Shown here in pieces: positions 10,401 to 18,500 of a DNA stretch of 64,000 nt (positions within the stretch are counted from its first letter, which is position 1; every line of letters begins with the position of its first letter). The position numbers and the translations under genes are program-made. The notes below the pieces were generated by a model. That model did not search any database and was not told where the DNA came from. It was given only the letters and a program-made list of their open reading frames with translations. This stretch comes from CALODL01 sp942492115. Its GTDB lineage: Bacteria; Planctomycetota; Phycisphaerae; UBA1845; CAIVHJ01. The stretch covers positions 620,001 through 684,000 of the forward strand of contig CALODL010000027.1 in the NCBI GenBank assembly GCA_942492115.1. The letters run 5' to 3'.

Positions 10401-10768
10401 ACGCGACGGATGTCACCGCCAGTGGCGCTCATGACATAGACGTCCCCGTTGCCGTCGTATTCGCCGGTGAAGGCGATGTGCCGACCATCGGGTGAGAAGC
10501 GCGGGAACCGCTCCTGGCCGTCATCAAATGACAGTCGCGCAGCGGGTCCACCCACAACGGGTGCCGACCACAGGTCCTCCCCGTAAACGAACACAACCGT
10601 GTCGCCGTGAATATCGGGGAAGCGCAACAGGGCAGTGGGAGCCGTGGTGTCGGCTGCGGCGAATCGTCGGGTGTCGTCCCGTACCGAGGATTGCGGTGCG
10701 GCCGTGCAGGACGCGACGAGAGTGGCGAGCGCAAAGCATGATCCGCAGCGCCGAGCAAATGACCCCAT
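7454..10768 (-). CDS. Tricorn-like S41 family protease with WD40-like propellers
   Basis: 1104 aa. The N-terminus is a signal or lipoprotein-like peptide (LVASCTAAP). Two PD40/TolB-like beta-propeller regions (about residues 45-330 and 345-650) carry repeats such as FSPDGRHIAF and WSPDGESIAY. A core and PDZ region follow (PDZ about 825-880, LDVSPGDFILRVNGI), then an S41 peptidase fold. The tricorn catalytic set is visible: Ser769-His770 in NTSHTY, nucleophile Ser993 in QAGSGGD, and Glu1051 in IVENEGV with downstream TPDIEV. The family degrades peptides; here it is predicted to act in the periplasm. GAGGAG precedes ATG 10768. Length is close to the usual 1050-1100 aa. Confidence 0.93.
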   Translation of the reverse strand: MGSFARRCGSCFALATLVASCTAAPQSSVRDDTRRFAAADTTAPTALLRFPDIHGDTVVFVYGEDLWSAPVVGGPAARLSFDDGQERFPRFSPDGRHIAFTGEYDGNGDVYVMSATGGDIRRVTYHPGYDEVIGWHPTSNKILFRSSRSSYSRFQRLFLIDIDGTGLEELILNEAAIGSYAPNGQQIAYNKVARANRTWKRYRGGTAQDVYVYDFGTDDLRNLTKHPSTDRYPMWIGDRIYFTSDRERRLNLYAIDPASGALEAITTHDTYDVRRPSHDDGRIIYELGGELWVIDVATRDNRRIPITITHDAEETRPFLEKVDDEVTDFSCSPSGARAAVVARGEVFTVPRKNGPTRNLSRDCGSRDRGAAWSPDGESIAYVSDRDGEYNIYISDHLGKQTPRQLTRFDTGYRHTLRWSPDSSKIAFADQTLACFIVDVASGAVSRVDKAEYEHVDVALERKNIHDYAWSPDSQYLAYSKMNADLLYQMYVYAVADGTIHRVSTGQFNDFGPVFTSDGKHLVFISNRRFDPTFCDFEWEMVYKKVAGIYALTLTATGRPMMPLKSDEETGTPESTEDDNTASDVVVRIDFEGLDSRIEALPVERSNYRELSTTKDALYFLDADEGDFNHFEYRALGPRVLKKLSFEDRTVHTVLENVDAYDLAADGSAIAWRQGTEIGIIEVQAADHGTVDRHALDLDDLTMWIDPHREWSQIYHEAWRLERDFYYDANLHGLDWMALGRQYGRLLPAMACRQDLQFIIGELIGELNTSHTYIFGGDRNRESTPVDVGMLGIDYMADGERYRITKVYDTADWTAEVFPPLSRPGLDVSPGDFILRVNGIDITTARNFYSYFQNLADRQVTLTINGQPGMTGAREIVVKPLSSESTLRYLDWVEHNRRVAAEASDGQIGYLHFPDTYMGSAREFPKGYYGQTRRKGLIIDGRFNGGGLDPDIFLGRIDKPLLSLWTRRYSHDQTSPVVVTTAHLACLTNRQAGSGGDMLPMEFQMRNMGPVIGTRTWGGLVGVSMFIDLIDGGGLTAPDYRIYDTSGKWIVENEGVTPDIEVELHPAEMRRGYDAQLHKAIEVLMDTIKNDPRPWPQHEPFPIDR

Positions 10769-10899
10769 GATCTGTGTCTCCTCAAGGTTCGAGATTGGTT
10801 CGACAGGGTGGAATTATGCTGTTGCCGGCCGGGCTGGCAAGGACCGCATGGGATCCCCGCGAAATCCGTGGAGGTGGGGGTTGACAGACCGCAATTTAT

Positions 10900-10919
10900 A
10901 TGTCACCATTTAGTGACAT
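10900..10919. promoter_or_regulatory. Inverted repeat, likely ArsR operator
   Basis: ATGTCAC-N6-GTGACAT, a perfect 7-bp inverted repeat directly at the start of the ArsR-family gene. The size and position fit an autoregulatory ArsR/SmtB operator. A TTGACA hexamer at 10881-10886 could be a -35 element, but no convincing -10 at normal spacing is visible. Confidence 0.55.
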
Positions 10920-11253
10920 GATGGCAAGACCGGTTGAACATGATGATGTGTGGCGTGCGTTGGGCGACGGTCATCGTCGCGAGATCCTCGATCTCCTGGC
11001 GAATGGGCCGGCCACGACGGGGACGCTGGTCAAGCATTTTGACCACCTGTGCAGGACCGCGGTGATGAAACACCTCGACGTTCTGGTCGCGGCGCAACTC
11101 GTTATCGTGCGTCGCGCCGGTCGCCAGAGGTGGAATCACTTGAACCCCGTGCCGATCGAGCGTGTGTGTGCCCGGTGGGTCGATCGCCATGTGAAGCACA
11201 TGAGTTCGGCACTCAATCGCCTGAAAGACATTGTCGAGCAACCTGTTGACTAG
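10918..11253 (+). CDS. ArsR-family winged-helix transcriptional regulator
   Basis: 111 aa from ATG 10918; in-frame ATGs also exist at 10900 and 10921. A single winged HTH domain is seen: VWRALGDGHRREILDLL, then GTLVKHF and the recognition helix RTAVMKHLDVLVAAQLV, and a wing RRAGRQRWNHLNPVPIE. There are no metal-binding Cys clusters, so it belongs to the ArsR subgroup usually paired with SRPBCC proteins, and such a gene follows at 11431. No Shine-Dalgarno is visible before any start, and the operator-like repeat overlaps the start region, so a leaderless transcript is possible. It is expected to repress itself and perhaps the SRPBCC gene. Confidence 0.9.
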   Translation: MMARPVEHDDVWRALGDGHRREILDLLANGPATTGTLVKHFDHLCRTAVMKHLDVLVAAQLVIVRRAGRQRWNHLNPVPIERVCARWVDRHVKHMSSALNRLKDIVEQPVD

Positions 11254-11262
11254 TTTCAGACT

Positions 11263-11335
11263 CAACTTCGGGGGACGGCCGTCCCCCGAGGCCCCCTGCC
11301 AAGGGGCTCTGCCCCGTTGGATCCTCGCGGGGCGT
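11263..11335. repeat. GC-rich palindromic intergenic element
   Basis: An 18-bp perfect palindrome (GGGGGACGGCCGTCCCCC, 11270-11287) is followed by a second hairpin-like run in which CCCCCTGCC and AAGGGGCTCTGCCCC can pair. It lies in the gap between the ArsR and SRPBCC genes and has no coding capacity. It resembles REP-type intergenic elements; it could also attenuate transcription between the two genes. Confidence 0.5.
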
Positions 11336-11430
11336 GAATCACGTTGGGCGCGACGACAGTTATGTACATGAGTATGAAGGCCCCGTACGCGATCGCGCGT
11401 TATTGACGTCTTGTCTTTGAAAGGAACAAT

Positions 11431-11889
11431 ATGCCTGCTGCAACGATGACCCCGGCCCAGGTGGCTGAGTATGCCTTGCAGATCGATATTGCCGCACCGC
11501 CAGAGCGGGTGTGGCGTGGCCTCACCGACCAGTTGCACAGTTGGTGGTTGCCCGATTTTCATGCGCTGGGTGAGGATTCGGAGGTGACACTTGACCCTAC
11601 GGCAGGGGGGCAGCTGATCGAACGCCGGGGGGCGAGCAGTCTGTTGTGGTTTACGGTTCTTGCGGTGACGCCCAACGAGTCCATCAGCTTGTCCGGCCAG
11701 TGCACGCCCGAGTGGGGCGGCCCCTACAGCACACTGTTGACCCTCAAGTTGGAAGCGACTGCCGAGGGCACGCGTCTGCATGTGACTGATGCACTCTACG
11801 GCCACGTCGGCGATAAGCAGGTCAATTCGCTGAGCAGCGGTTGGCAACGCCTGTTCGGGGAGGGGCTGAGGAAGGCCGTGGAGTCCTGA
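11431..11889 (+). CDS. SRPBCC (AHSA1/START-like) domain protein
   Basis: 152 aa, essentially a single SRPBCC helix-grip domain that binds hydrophobic ligands in a deep cavity. The typical N-terminal beta strand and helix are visible (YALQIDIAAPPERVWRGLTD), then WWLPDF and the C-terminal helix GWQRLFGEGLRKAV. The ligand is unknown. A good ribosome site (AAAGGAAC) precedes ATG 11431. Pairing of a metal-free ArsR regulator with a SRPBCC protein is a recurrent arrangement, so co-regulation by the upstream ArsR protein is likely. Confidence 0.85.
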   Translation: MPAATMTPAQVAEYALQIDIAAPPERVWRGLTDQLHSWWLPDFHALGEDSEVTLDPTAGGQLIERRGASSLLWFTVLAVTPNESISLSGQCTPEWGGPYSTLLTLKLEATAEGTRLHVTDALYGHVGDKQVNSLSSGWQRLFGEGLRKAVES

Positions 11890-12009
11890 CCAGACGTACG
11901 GGGCTTGCGAAAAAGAGCAAAGAGCAACGAACCCCTCGTGAAGGTTGTGTTTTGCAGAAACAACATTCTGCCTGGCGCGTCGTCTCGTGAAGCGCTGGGT
12001 GTCAGAGGC

Positions 12010-12537
12010 TCAGGGCGTGTTGCCGTACTGCAACCGCTGCATGCTGGCCTGGCGCTGGCCCTTATGGCCGGTGTGGCTCAGCGTTACGATAAAGAGGTCC
12101 TCATAGCCGTCCAGGATTTTCTCACCGATGGGCACTCCGAGTTGCTGGAGCAGTTGTGGGATCGTATTCGAGTGGCCTGAAACGATGGCGGTGTGTCCGG
12201 CCGGCAGTGCCTGGAGTGTGGTCGCCAGGTTCTTATGCGGCGCGTAGGCTGTGATCTGTACCCCGTGTTTGTTCGCGATGGTCGCGACCGTCGCACGCGT
12301 GCGTTTATAGTCGCTGGAAAAAACGGCATCGAAGGTGACGTGTTGGAGCATCCAGTCCAGCAGGACAGCACGCTGTTTGCCGGCAGGTGACAATTCAGGA
12401 TCGCGGTCCTCGGACATCTTCTCTGCATGGCGGACGAGGTACAGGGTCGTTGGTTGAGTGGCGGGGTCATCGGCTGCTCCAGAGGACGACCACAGCAGTC
12501 CTGCCAGGGCCAGCCCCGTTGCATACGCATACTTCAT
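12010..12537 (-). CDS. Exported histidine phosphatase (phosphoglycerate-mutase-like)
   Basis: 175 aa, branch-1 histidine phosphatase superfamily. It has a signal peptide (about 1-22, ending SGAA) and then the core motif LYLVRHAEK, whose His is the phospho-acceptor, with a SHSNT-type second His motif seen as VSGHSNTIPQLL. It is shorter than phosphoglycerate mutase and resembles SixA-like phosphatases, so the substrate is open. I chose ATG 12537 because it gives the signal peptide and is preceded by AAGGAG at 6-base spacing; a reading open up to 12861 adds 108 residues without family character. The gene is divergent from the coiled-coil lipoprotein gene. Confidence 0.85.
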   Translation of the reverse strand: MKYAYATGLALAGLLWSSSGAADDPATQPTTLYLVRHAEKMSEDRDPELSPAGKQRAVLLDWMLQHVTFDAVFSSDYKRTRATVATIANKHGVQITAYAPHKNLATTLQALPAGHTAIVSGHSNTIPQLLQQLGVPIGEKILDGYEDLFIVTLSHTGHKGQRQASMQRLQYGNTP

Positions 12538-12707
12538 GAGTGTCTCCTTGAGGGTTCTTGGGACCCATATGATAACCATTCTCGCCGGACCATGAACGGT
12601 GCATTCCGAGAGCACACATGGGTTGGAGGGGCCGACAATTGGTCGGGGCGTGGTAGAATCACACACTGGCGTCAGACCGTTCGTCACCTCATTCGGGAAG
12701 GGACTCG

Positions 12708-13454
12708 ATGACCAGGAGATTTCAGTTCGCGCTGTGTGCGATGGGATTGTGGGGGGTTCTGGGTTGTGCTGCAGGCCAGGCGCGACCTGAATCCAGTGAT
12801 CGCCCAGCCTCTGAGGGATCGGCACAATCGGATACGGCAGCAGGCGTCGATGAGGCAACACGCGAGAATCAACAGAAGATGGTACGGCTCGAACGCCGCA
12901 TAGAGAAGGCGCGCATCAAGCTCGAACGCGTGCGACGAGCACAGGCCAATGCCGTGATTGCGGAGGAACAAGCGCTGGACACTGCGCGGCGCAATCTCGA
13001 GCTGTCCGAGCATCGTTTCAAGACTTTCGTCGATCTCGAAGTTCCTGATCGGCTGGAGCGGGCCGCGCTGGATGTACAGCGCTCCGAGGATGGACTACTC
13101 GAATCAGAACAGGAGCTCCAGCAGCTCGAGAAAATGTACGCCGCGGAAGACTTCGCGGATGACACCAAAGACATCGTGATTGATCGAAGTCGCAGGCGAA
13201 TTGAACGCACACGGAACGATCTCGAGCTGCGTCGGCGCAGCTTTGCAGTTCTTCGAGAAAAGACAATTCCCCATGAGACGATCGAGAAGGAACTGGCGCT
13301 CAGTGGAAGCCGCCGCGCGGTGGAAACGCTGGAACTCGAAGCTGGATTGAAGGATATCGATCGGCGCCTCGAATTGCTTGACGCCGAGCATGAGATCGTG
13401 AATCTCGAAGAGGATATCGCCGAATTGCACCGCAAGATGACTGCCGACAAGTAA
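12708..13454 (+). CDS. Coiled-coil lipoprotein resembling the adaptor hairpin
   Basis: 248 aa with a lipoprotein signal (lipobox GVLGC, Cys about residue 21), a short Ser/Gln/Asp linker, then almost pure charged heptad sequence to the end. The part around MYAAEDFADDTKDIVIDRSR aligns by eye with LYTERELHTATENILIDREK of the adaptor encoded at 10-1491, and the similarity continues for about 50 residues. It therefore looks like the alpha-hairpin of a membrane-fusion protein without lipoyl or barrel domains. The start of the toroid protein gene is 8 bases after its stop, so the two are an operon. Function unknown; a periplasmic spacer or partner of an efflux channel is an inference. Confidence 0.78.
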   Translation: MTRRFQFALCAMGLWGVLGCAAGQARPESSDRPASEGSAQSDTAAGVDEATRENQQKMVRLERRIEKARIKLERVRRAQANAVIAEEQALDTARRNLELSEHRFKTFVDLEVPDRLERAALDVQRSEDGLLESEQELQQLEKMYAAEDFADDTKDIVIDRSRRRIERTRNDLELRRRSFAVLREKTIPHETIEKELALSGSRRAVETLELEAGLKDIDRRLELLDAEHEIVNLEEDIAELHRKMTADK

Positions 13455-13462
13455 GGGCTCAT

Positions 13463-14602
13463 ATGATATTGTCAGTGTTCGTTGTGCTGTTGGCTGCACC
13501 GTCTGGGGCGGATGACCCGGCGTCGCCTGATGTTGCTCAGGCGATGACCAGGGGGGTCGAGTTTCTGGTGCGCGATCAGAATGCCGATGGTTCGTGGGGT
13601 GGCGCTCACAATGCGGTCACGACGTGGAGCGGCCCCGTGTGGTCCAACCCCGAGACCCACCATGCCTGGAAGGTCGCCACCACCGGCCTGTGTGTGGCGG
13701 CATTGCTCGAAGTGGACGTCTCGGCTTCGGGATCGTCCGCAGCCTTGCGCGGTATCGAATATCTCGTGGTCCATTCCGACGTCCGCCGCCCAAGCGAATG
13801 GGACACGATGAACAACTGGGCCTACATCTATGGCCTGCAGGGGCTGGCCGTAGCTCACCGTCATCCAGTGCTTGCAGATGCCGTGGGTCTCAAGTCGCGG
13901 GTTGCTGAGACGATCACGATCTACCTCCGCAACCTGGGCCGATTCCAGTCACTCAATGGCGGGTACGGCTACCTCGAGTTCGATGAACCGCGCACGCGCC
14001 AACCACAGTGGGCGACGAGCTTCATGACCGCGGCCGCCGTGATCGCCATGGCCGAGGCCCGCGCCGCAGGGTTCGAAGTCGATGATCGCATTCTTGGACG
14101 TGCTGTTCGCTGCGTGCAGCACTGCCGCCTACCCAACGGCGGTTATTCCTACAACGTGAGGACCGTGCCCAATCTCAATTCCGAGTACATCGACCAGATC
14201 AAAGGTAGCCTCAGTCGAATTGCGGTGTGCCAGGAGGCACTGATGCTCGGGGGGGTCGATATTGCTATCGAGGACCGGCGCTTCGGATTACGGCATTTCT
14301 TTCGCCACCACAAATTTCTCGACATCGCCGTGGCCAAGCCGGTCCCACACGAGACCTACTACTTCAACTCAGGCTACTTCTACATGTTTGGTCATTACTA
14401 CACGGCCCGTGTCATTGCGGGTTTGACCGAAGAGGACCAGGGGATCTACTGGCCCAAGTTGCGACACGAGGTGCTCAAGATGCAGCAGGCGGACGGGTCG
14501 ATGTGGGACTATGACATGCACCGCTACGATAAGCCGTATGGCGTGGCCTTTGGCCTGATGGCGTTGCATCACTCTGTCGATCGCCCGGTCAATGACGAAT
14601 GA
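13463..14602 (+). CDS. Prenyltransferase/squalene-cyclase repeat protein
   Basis: 379 aa alpha/alpha-toroid protein related to that at 3437-4615. It has a short N-terminal signal (MILSVFVVLLAAPSGA), repeat motifs NADGSWGGAH, LNGGYGYLEF, LPNGGYSYNV and QADGSMWDYD, and a closing AFGLMALHH. No DxDD motif of squalene-hopene cyclase is seen. GTAAGGG precedes ATG 13463 and the gap to the upstream coiled-coil lipoprotein is 8 bases. The pairing of adaptor-type coiled coil with toroid protein mirrors the exporter operon at 1-6528, suggesting the two protein types work together. Confidence 0.8.
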   Translation: MILSVFVVLLAAPSGADDPASPDVAQAMTRGVEFLVRDQNADGSWGGAHNAVTTWSGPVWSNPETHHAWKVATTGLCVAALLEVDVSASGSSAALRGIEYLVVHSDVRRPSEWDTMNNWAYIYGLQGLAVAHRHPVLADAVGLKSRVAETITIYLRNLGRFQSLNGGYGYLEFDEPRTRQPQWATSFMTAAAVIAMAEARAAGFEVDDRILGRAVRCVQHCRLPNGGYSYNVRTVPNLNSEYIDQIKGSLSRIAVCQEALMLGGVDIAIEDRRFGLRHFFRHHKFLDIAVAKPVPHETYYFNSGYFYMFGHYYTARVIAGLTEEDQGIYWPKLRHEVLKMQQADGSMWDYDMHRYDKPYGVAFGLMALHHSVDRPVNDE

Positions 14603-14700
14603 GCCCCGTGATTCGCTCTCTCGGGGTACCTACGTTAACTACGCCGCGCGAGCTGGCCGGGGGCGGAATCTCCACTCATCGGATGACGGAGTCAACGATC

Positions 14701-15570
14701 ATGGGTACATCAGAGCAGGCTGGTCGGCCGGCCTTTACGCTCATCGAGTTACTCGTGGTCATCGCCATTTTGGGGGTGCTGGTCTCCGTGCTGCTGCCGT
14801 CATTGTCCACCGCGCGCGAGTCGGCGCGACGGACGGTGTGCTTGTCCAACGTCCGCCAGTTGATCGTCGGTGTCCGACAGTATGCTCAGGATCACGACGA
14901 TAGGATTTTTCCGATCAACATTTCCGGGAACGAAACCATCCCGCCCATGGGCGGCGCGTGGGCACGCATACCGGGAGTAGAGGTGGATTCCGTTCAGCCC
15001 GGCCTGCTCTACGAATACATTGCCTACCTCGATAACCTCGTAGAGTGTCCGTCGAACTTCAGAACCGGTGCGGACTTCTCCGACACGGACCCGGGCATGT
15101 TTGGTGCCTCGCTCGACTTCGATTACACCATGATCGCCAATACGCAGGGCGCCAGCATTGATCGCACCTTGAACATGGGTTATCTGGCGCGACCGCAGCA
15201 ATACAGAGCCTGGGCGCTGCCCCCGAGCACACCACCTGAGGACAACGAGATCGTGCCTTTATCAGGGTTAGCCGTTTTAGTCGAAGAGCATGATCGCTTC
15301 TGGAATCAGCAATACACAGACGGTTTATGGAGCAATGGCGATCAACTCTCGGCACGGCACGGAGGCGCTTCTCATATCGGATTCCTTGAAGGGCATGCGG
15401 AACGTATCACACCGCCAATGGGACCGTCGGATATCGATCTCGAGCCGGGCGATCTCGATGCCAATGATGTGTATGTGCGCCCAGCCGGGTCGCCGGCGTG
15501 GCGCCGCCTGGAAAACGCGCCCGGCGTCCTGCGACCCTTCGGATGGATCAACCACTCAGAGGGAGACTGA
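14701..15570 (+). CDS. Type II secretion pseudopilin-like protein (prepilin N-terminus)
   Basis: 289 aa. A class III prepilin leader is followed by the hydrophobic N-helix: cleavage is expected in GRPA/FTLIELLVVIAIL by a PilD-type peptidase. The C-terminal half contains RHGGASHIGFLEGHAE, matching the H-x9-DG-like tail common in planctomycete pseudopilins (DUF1559-type). I chose ATG 14701, which gives a short 11-residue leader and has GGAG at 9-base spacing; an in-frame ATG at 14599 overlaps the previous stop but would add 34 residues ahead of the leader. Planctomycetes carry many such proteins whose roles in secretion or surface structure are mostly untested. Confidence 0.87.
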   Translation: MGTSEQAGRPAFTLIELLVVIAILGVLVSVLLPSLSTARESARRTVCLSNVRQLIVGVRQYAQDHDDRIFPINISGNETIPPMGGAWARIPGVEVDSVQPGLLYEYIAYLDNLVECPSNFRTGADFSDTDPGMFGASLDFDYTMIANTQGASIDRTLNMGYLARPQQYRAWALPPSTPPEDNEIVPLSGLAVLVEEHDRFWNQQYTDGLWSNGDQLSARHGGASHIGFLEGHAERITPPMGPSDIDLEPGDLDANDVYVRPAGSPAWRRLENAPGVLRPFGWINHSEGD

Positions 15571-15579
15571 ACACACGCA

Positions 15580-18500
15580 TCATGCGTCGGGTGCCTGGTC
15601 CGTTCCTCCGCCATCATCCATGCTGATGCGATGGCCGTCAGGTAGTGAACGGATGTGCAGGTCTCGTTGTGGGAACGCAATCTCGATGTCGCACTCTTCG
15701 AAGTTTCTGGCAATGCTCATGTGCAACTCATGCTTGGTCATCAGCGCACTCGTGTCCGCGCATGAGATGAACACGCGCAATTCGAATGACAGGGCGCTGT
15801 CACCAAAACCGAGGAACAGTGCTTGCGGTTCAGGGTCACTGAGGACACCTGGTTGTTCACGAGCACACTTCAACAGAGCATAACGCACACGCTCTGGATC
15901 CGTGCCATAGGCCACGCCGACGGGGACGACCACGCGCAGCACAGGGTCTTTCAATGACCAGTTCGTGATGCGGCCGGTGACAAACTCGCGATTGGGAATA
16001 ATGACTTCCTTACGATTCCAGTTCAATACAGTGGTCGAGCGCATCTGGATGTGGGTCACAGTGCCCTCGTCGGCTCCAACCGTGACCGTGTCGCCTACGC
16101 GGATCGGTCGTTCGAACAGCAGAATCAATCCTGATACGAAATTGGCAAAAATCTCCTGTAGCCCGAATCCCAGTCCAAACGTAATTGCCGCAGCCATCCA
16201 TTGGACATTGGACCACCCGATGCCGATCTGCCTGAACGATCCGGCGATGCCCAGGATGATGATAATGTAGCGCATGACAGTGGAGATGGCATAGCGCTCA
16301 CCGTGCTTGAGGGGCAGGCGGGTCAGCACCGTAATTTCCAACAGGCCCGGGAGATTCCGCGCGGCAACAAGCGTCACGGTCAGCAGTACTATCGTCAACA
16401 GCGCGTCACCAAGTGTTACCGGCACAGCCTCGACCGCAGCGGTGGCTATTCCATCGACGATTACCGGAACGTCATGCGTCCACAAGTGAACCTCATTGAG
16501 TAACCGCAGCGCCGGGAACAGGTCGATCCACGTCCAGTACAAGCCGGCGATGACAATTGCGAAGATACCGGAGCGCACGAGGCGGATACTCTGATCATTG
16601 ATTGACGTCAGGCGCGCAGCCGTCGTTTCTGGATCTTCTTCCGTTTGTTCGGCGGCCTCCTCGTTGCCCCTGTTGGCTTCGCGGCGCTTGCGGTACTCCT
16701 CGATTGCGATGCGACGCCTGGAGACGAGCAGCCAGCGCAACGACAGATCACGAAGAATGATGGACGCGGTGATCAGCATGATTGACCACCACATTCGTAG
16801 CCCGAGTGTATCTGCCGTGTAGTGATAGCCGTAGACTGATGCCGCGCCGATGCCAAACGAAAACAATCCGCCGATCATCAGCAGCACTGGACGGTAACGC
16901 AGAGGCCATCCAGGCGGGCTGGACTTGCGAGCTTCCAGGATGATCGGACTGTCCGGCCGCAGCATGTGCAAGAGTGCGACGCCAAGGAACACATGGGTGA
17001 TGATGAAGAAGAAGCGCCCCAACGAACTATGCCACGCTTCGTTGGGCATGTTCATGAATATCGTGGCCGCAAAGGCCGGGGGCAGGATCCACAGTACGAT
17101 CCGGCCCAGGCACACGCGCAAAAAAGCACTCGTCGTTGTATTCCAGTTGCAGTGGGCAGTGCACAGGCCATTGGTCGCGCAGGCGCGGCGCAGAAAAGCG
17201 ATGAACAGCCACGTGTAGGCGATTTCGTCCATGGTGTCGCTGATGTCTTTGCAGTACACCGGACAGTCGAGTCTGGAGCCCAACAGCCAACCGCTGAGCC
17301 ACAGCAGCCCCGGCCACATAGCTGAATCGAACAGTGTGCACCACGTCGACCGCAGCGTGGGCAGGAAACGCTGGCAGCTGGGGCGACGGGCTTCTTCAGC
17401 GACCTGCTTGATCGTACGCCTGAGGTGGGGCTTGGCGACGCCCATGGCGATCAACCCGGTAACAAAGAACAGTGTCCACCCCGGGCGATCGATGACAGTC
17501 TGCCACGCGGTCGGCGCTACGAGAGCAAGGTTCTCACGATTGACCAACCAGGCGATGGCCTCGGCGGCGTGCTGAAAGTCGAGCCGTGATGGCCAGGCGG
17601 CGCTGCGGATCCACAGAATCCGCTCATTGATGAACGCGCGCGTAAGCTCCGTGTGATCGATCAGGTCGAGTTCTAGAGCGTTCAACTCATAGAGCTTCTG
17701 AATGTAAAGGTCGCAGTCTTTTCCGAATGAATCAACCATCTCGCGGCGTTCGATCAACAGTTGCTTGAGGACCTCGGCGATTTCATTGCGCCGGTCCTCA
17801 CTCAACGTTGCGTCGACCTCTTTCATATGCTCCCGGACACGGAGATCGACGTTGGTCAGTTGAGTTTCGGCCGTATCGAGATCGATCAAGTCGACTTCGA
17901 ATTCCGCGATTTCGCGTTTACGCGTACCGAGGTGCACCCGATGCCGACGCAGGTCGGGCAGGTCGTCGAGACGCCGGCGAAGCAGCTGGCCCATTGTTTG
18001 CGTCAAGCCGGCCTTTTCGACCTTTGAGCGCACAGTTGTGGACAGGCTGTCAAGAATGTGTAGTGTGTCGCGCAGTGCCTCGAGGTCGGCGTCGGCCTGT
18101 TTGATGAGTTCCGAGAGCTTGGCTTCAGCCCGCTGTTCGGCAAGGGCGACGTTGGCTTCCGCGGCTTGCTTGACCACGCCTTCTTCCATCGCGATGTCGC
18201 TGATTTGGGCGGCTTTTCTGGAGGCTTCTTCTTCTTCTTTCTTGCGTGCGCTGCTGACCAGTTCCTGCCACTGGGCAACCACGGCCTCACCTGACGAGAT
18301 CTCGCGGCTCAATATGTCACGACGGGCGGAGAGAAAATCGGCGCGTAGGTCGAATCCGGCCCACTCGCTCTCGAGGGCAGCAAGTTCTTCGGCCAAGGCT
18401 GCACGATTCCCATCGAGAACCAACGCGCGCGCCTGGGTCATGAGCTCGAGCTCGCCTTCTTCCGCTATGGTTTCTTTGGGCAGAGTTTCGAGGTCGTTCT

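Noticed and set aside
11905..12180. A 91-codon plus-strand frame after the SRPBCC gene
   Set aside because: Most of it is antisense to the histidine phosphatase, which has clear catalytic motifs.
12538..12861. N-terminal extension of the histidine phosphatase
   Set aside because: It would bury the signal peptide and overlap the divergent lipoprotein gene; ATG 12537 has a strong ribosome site.
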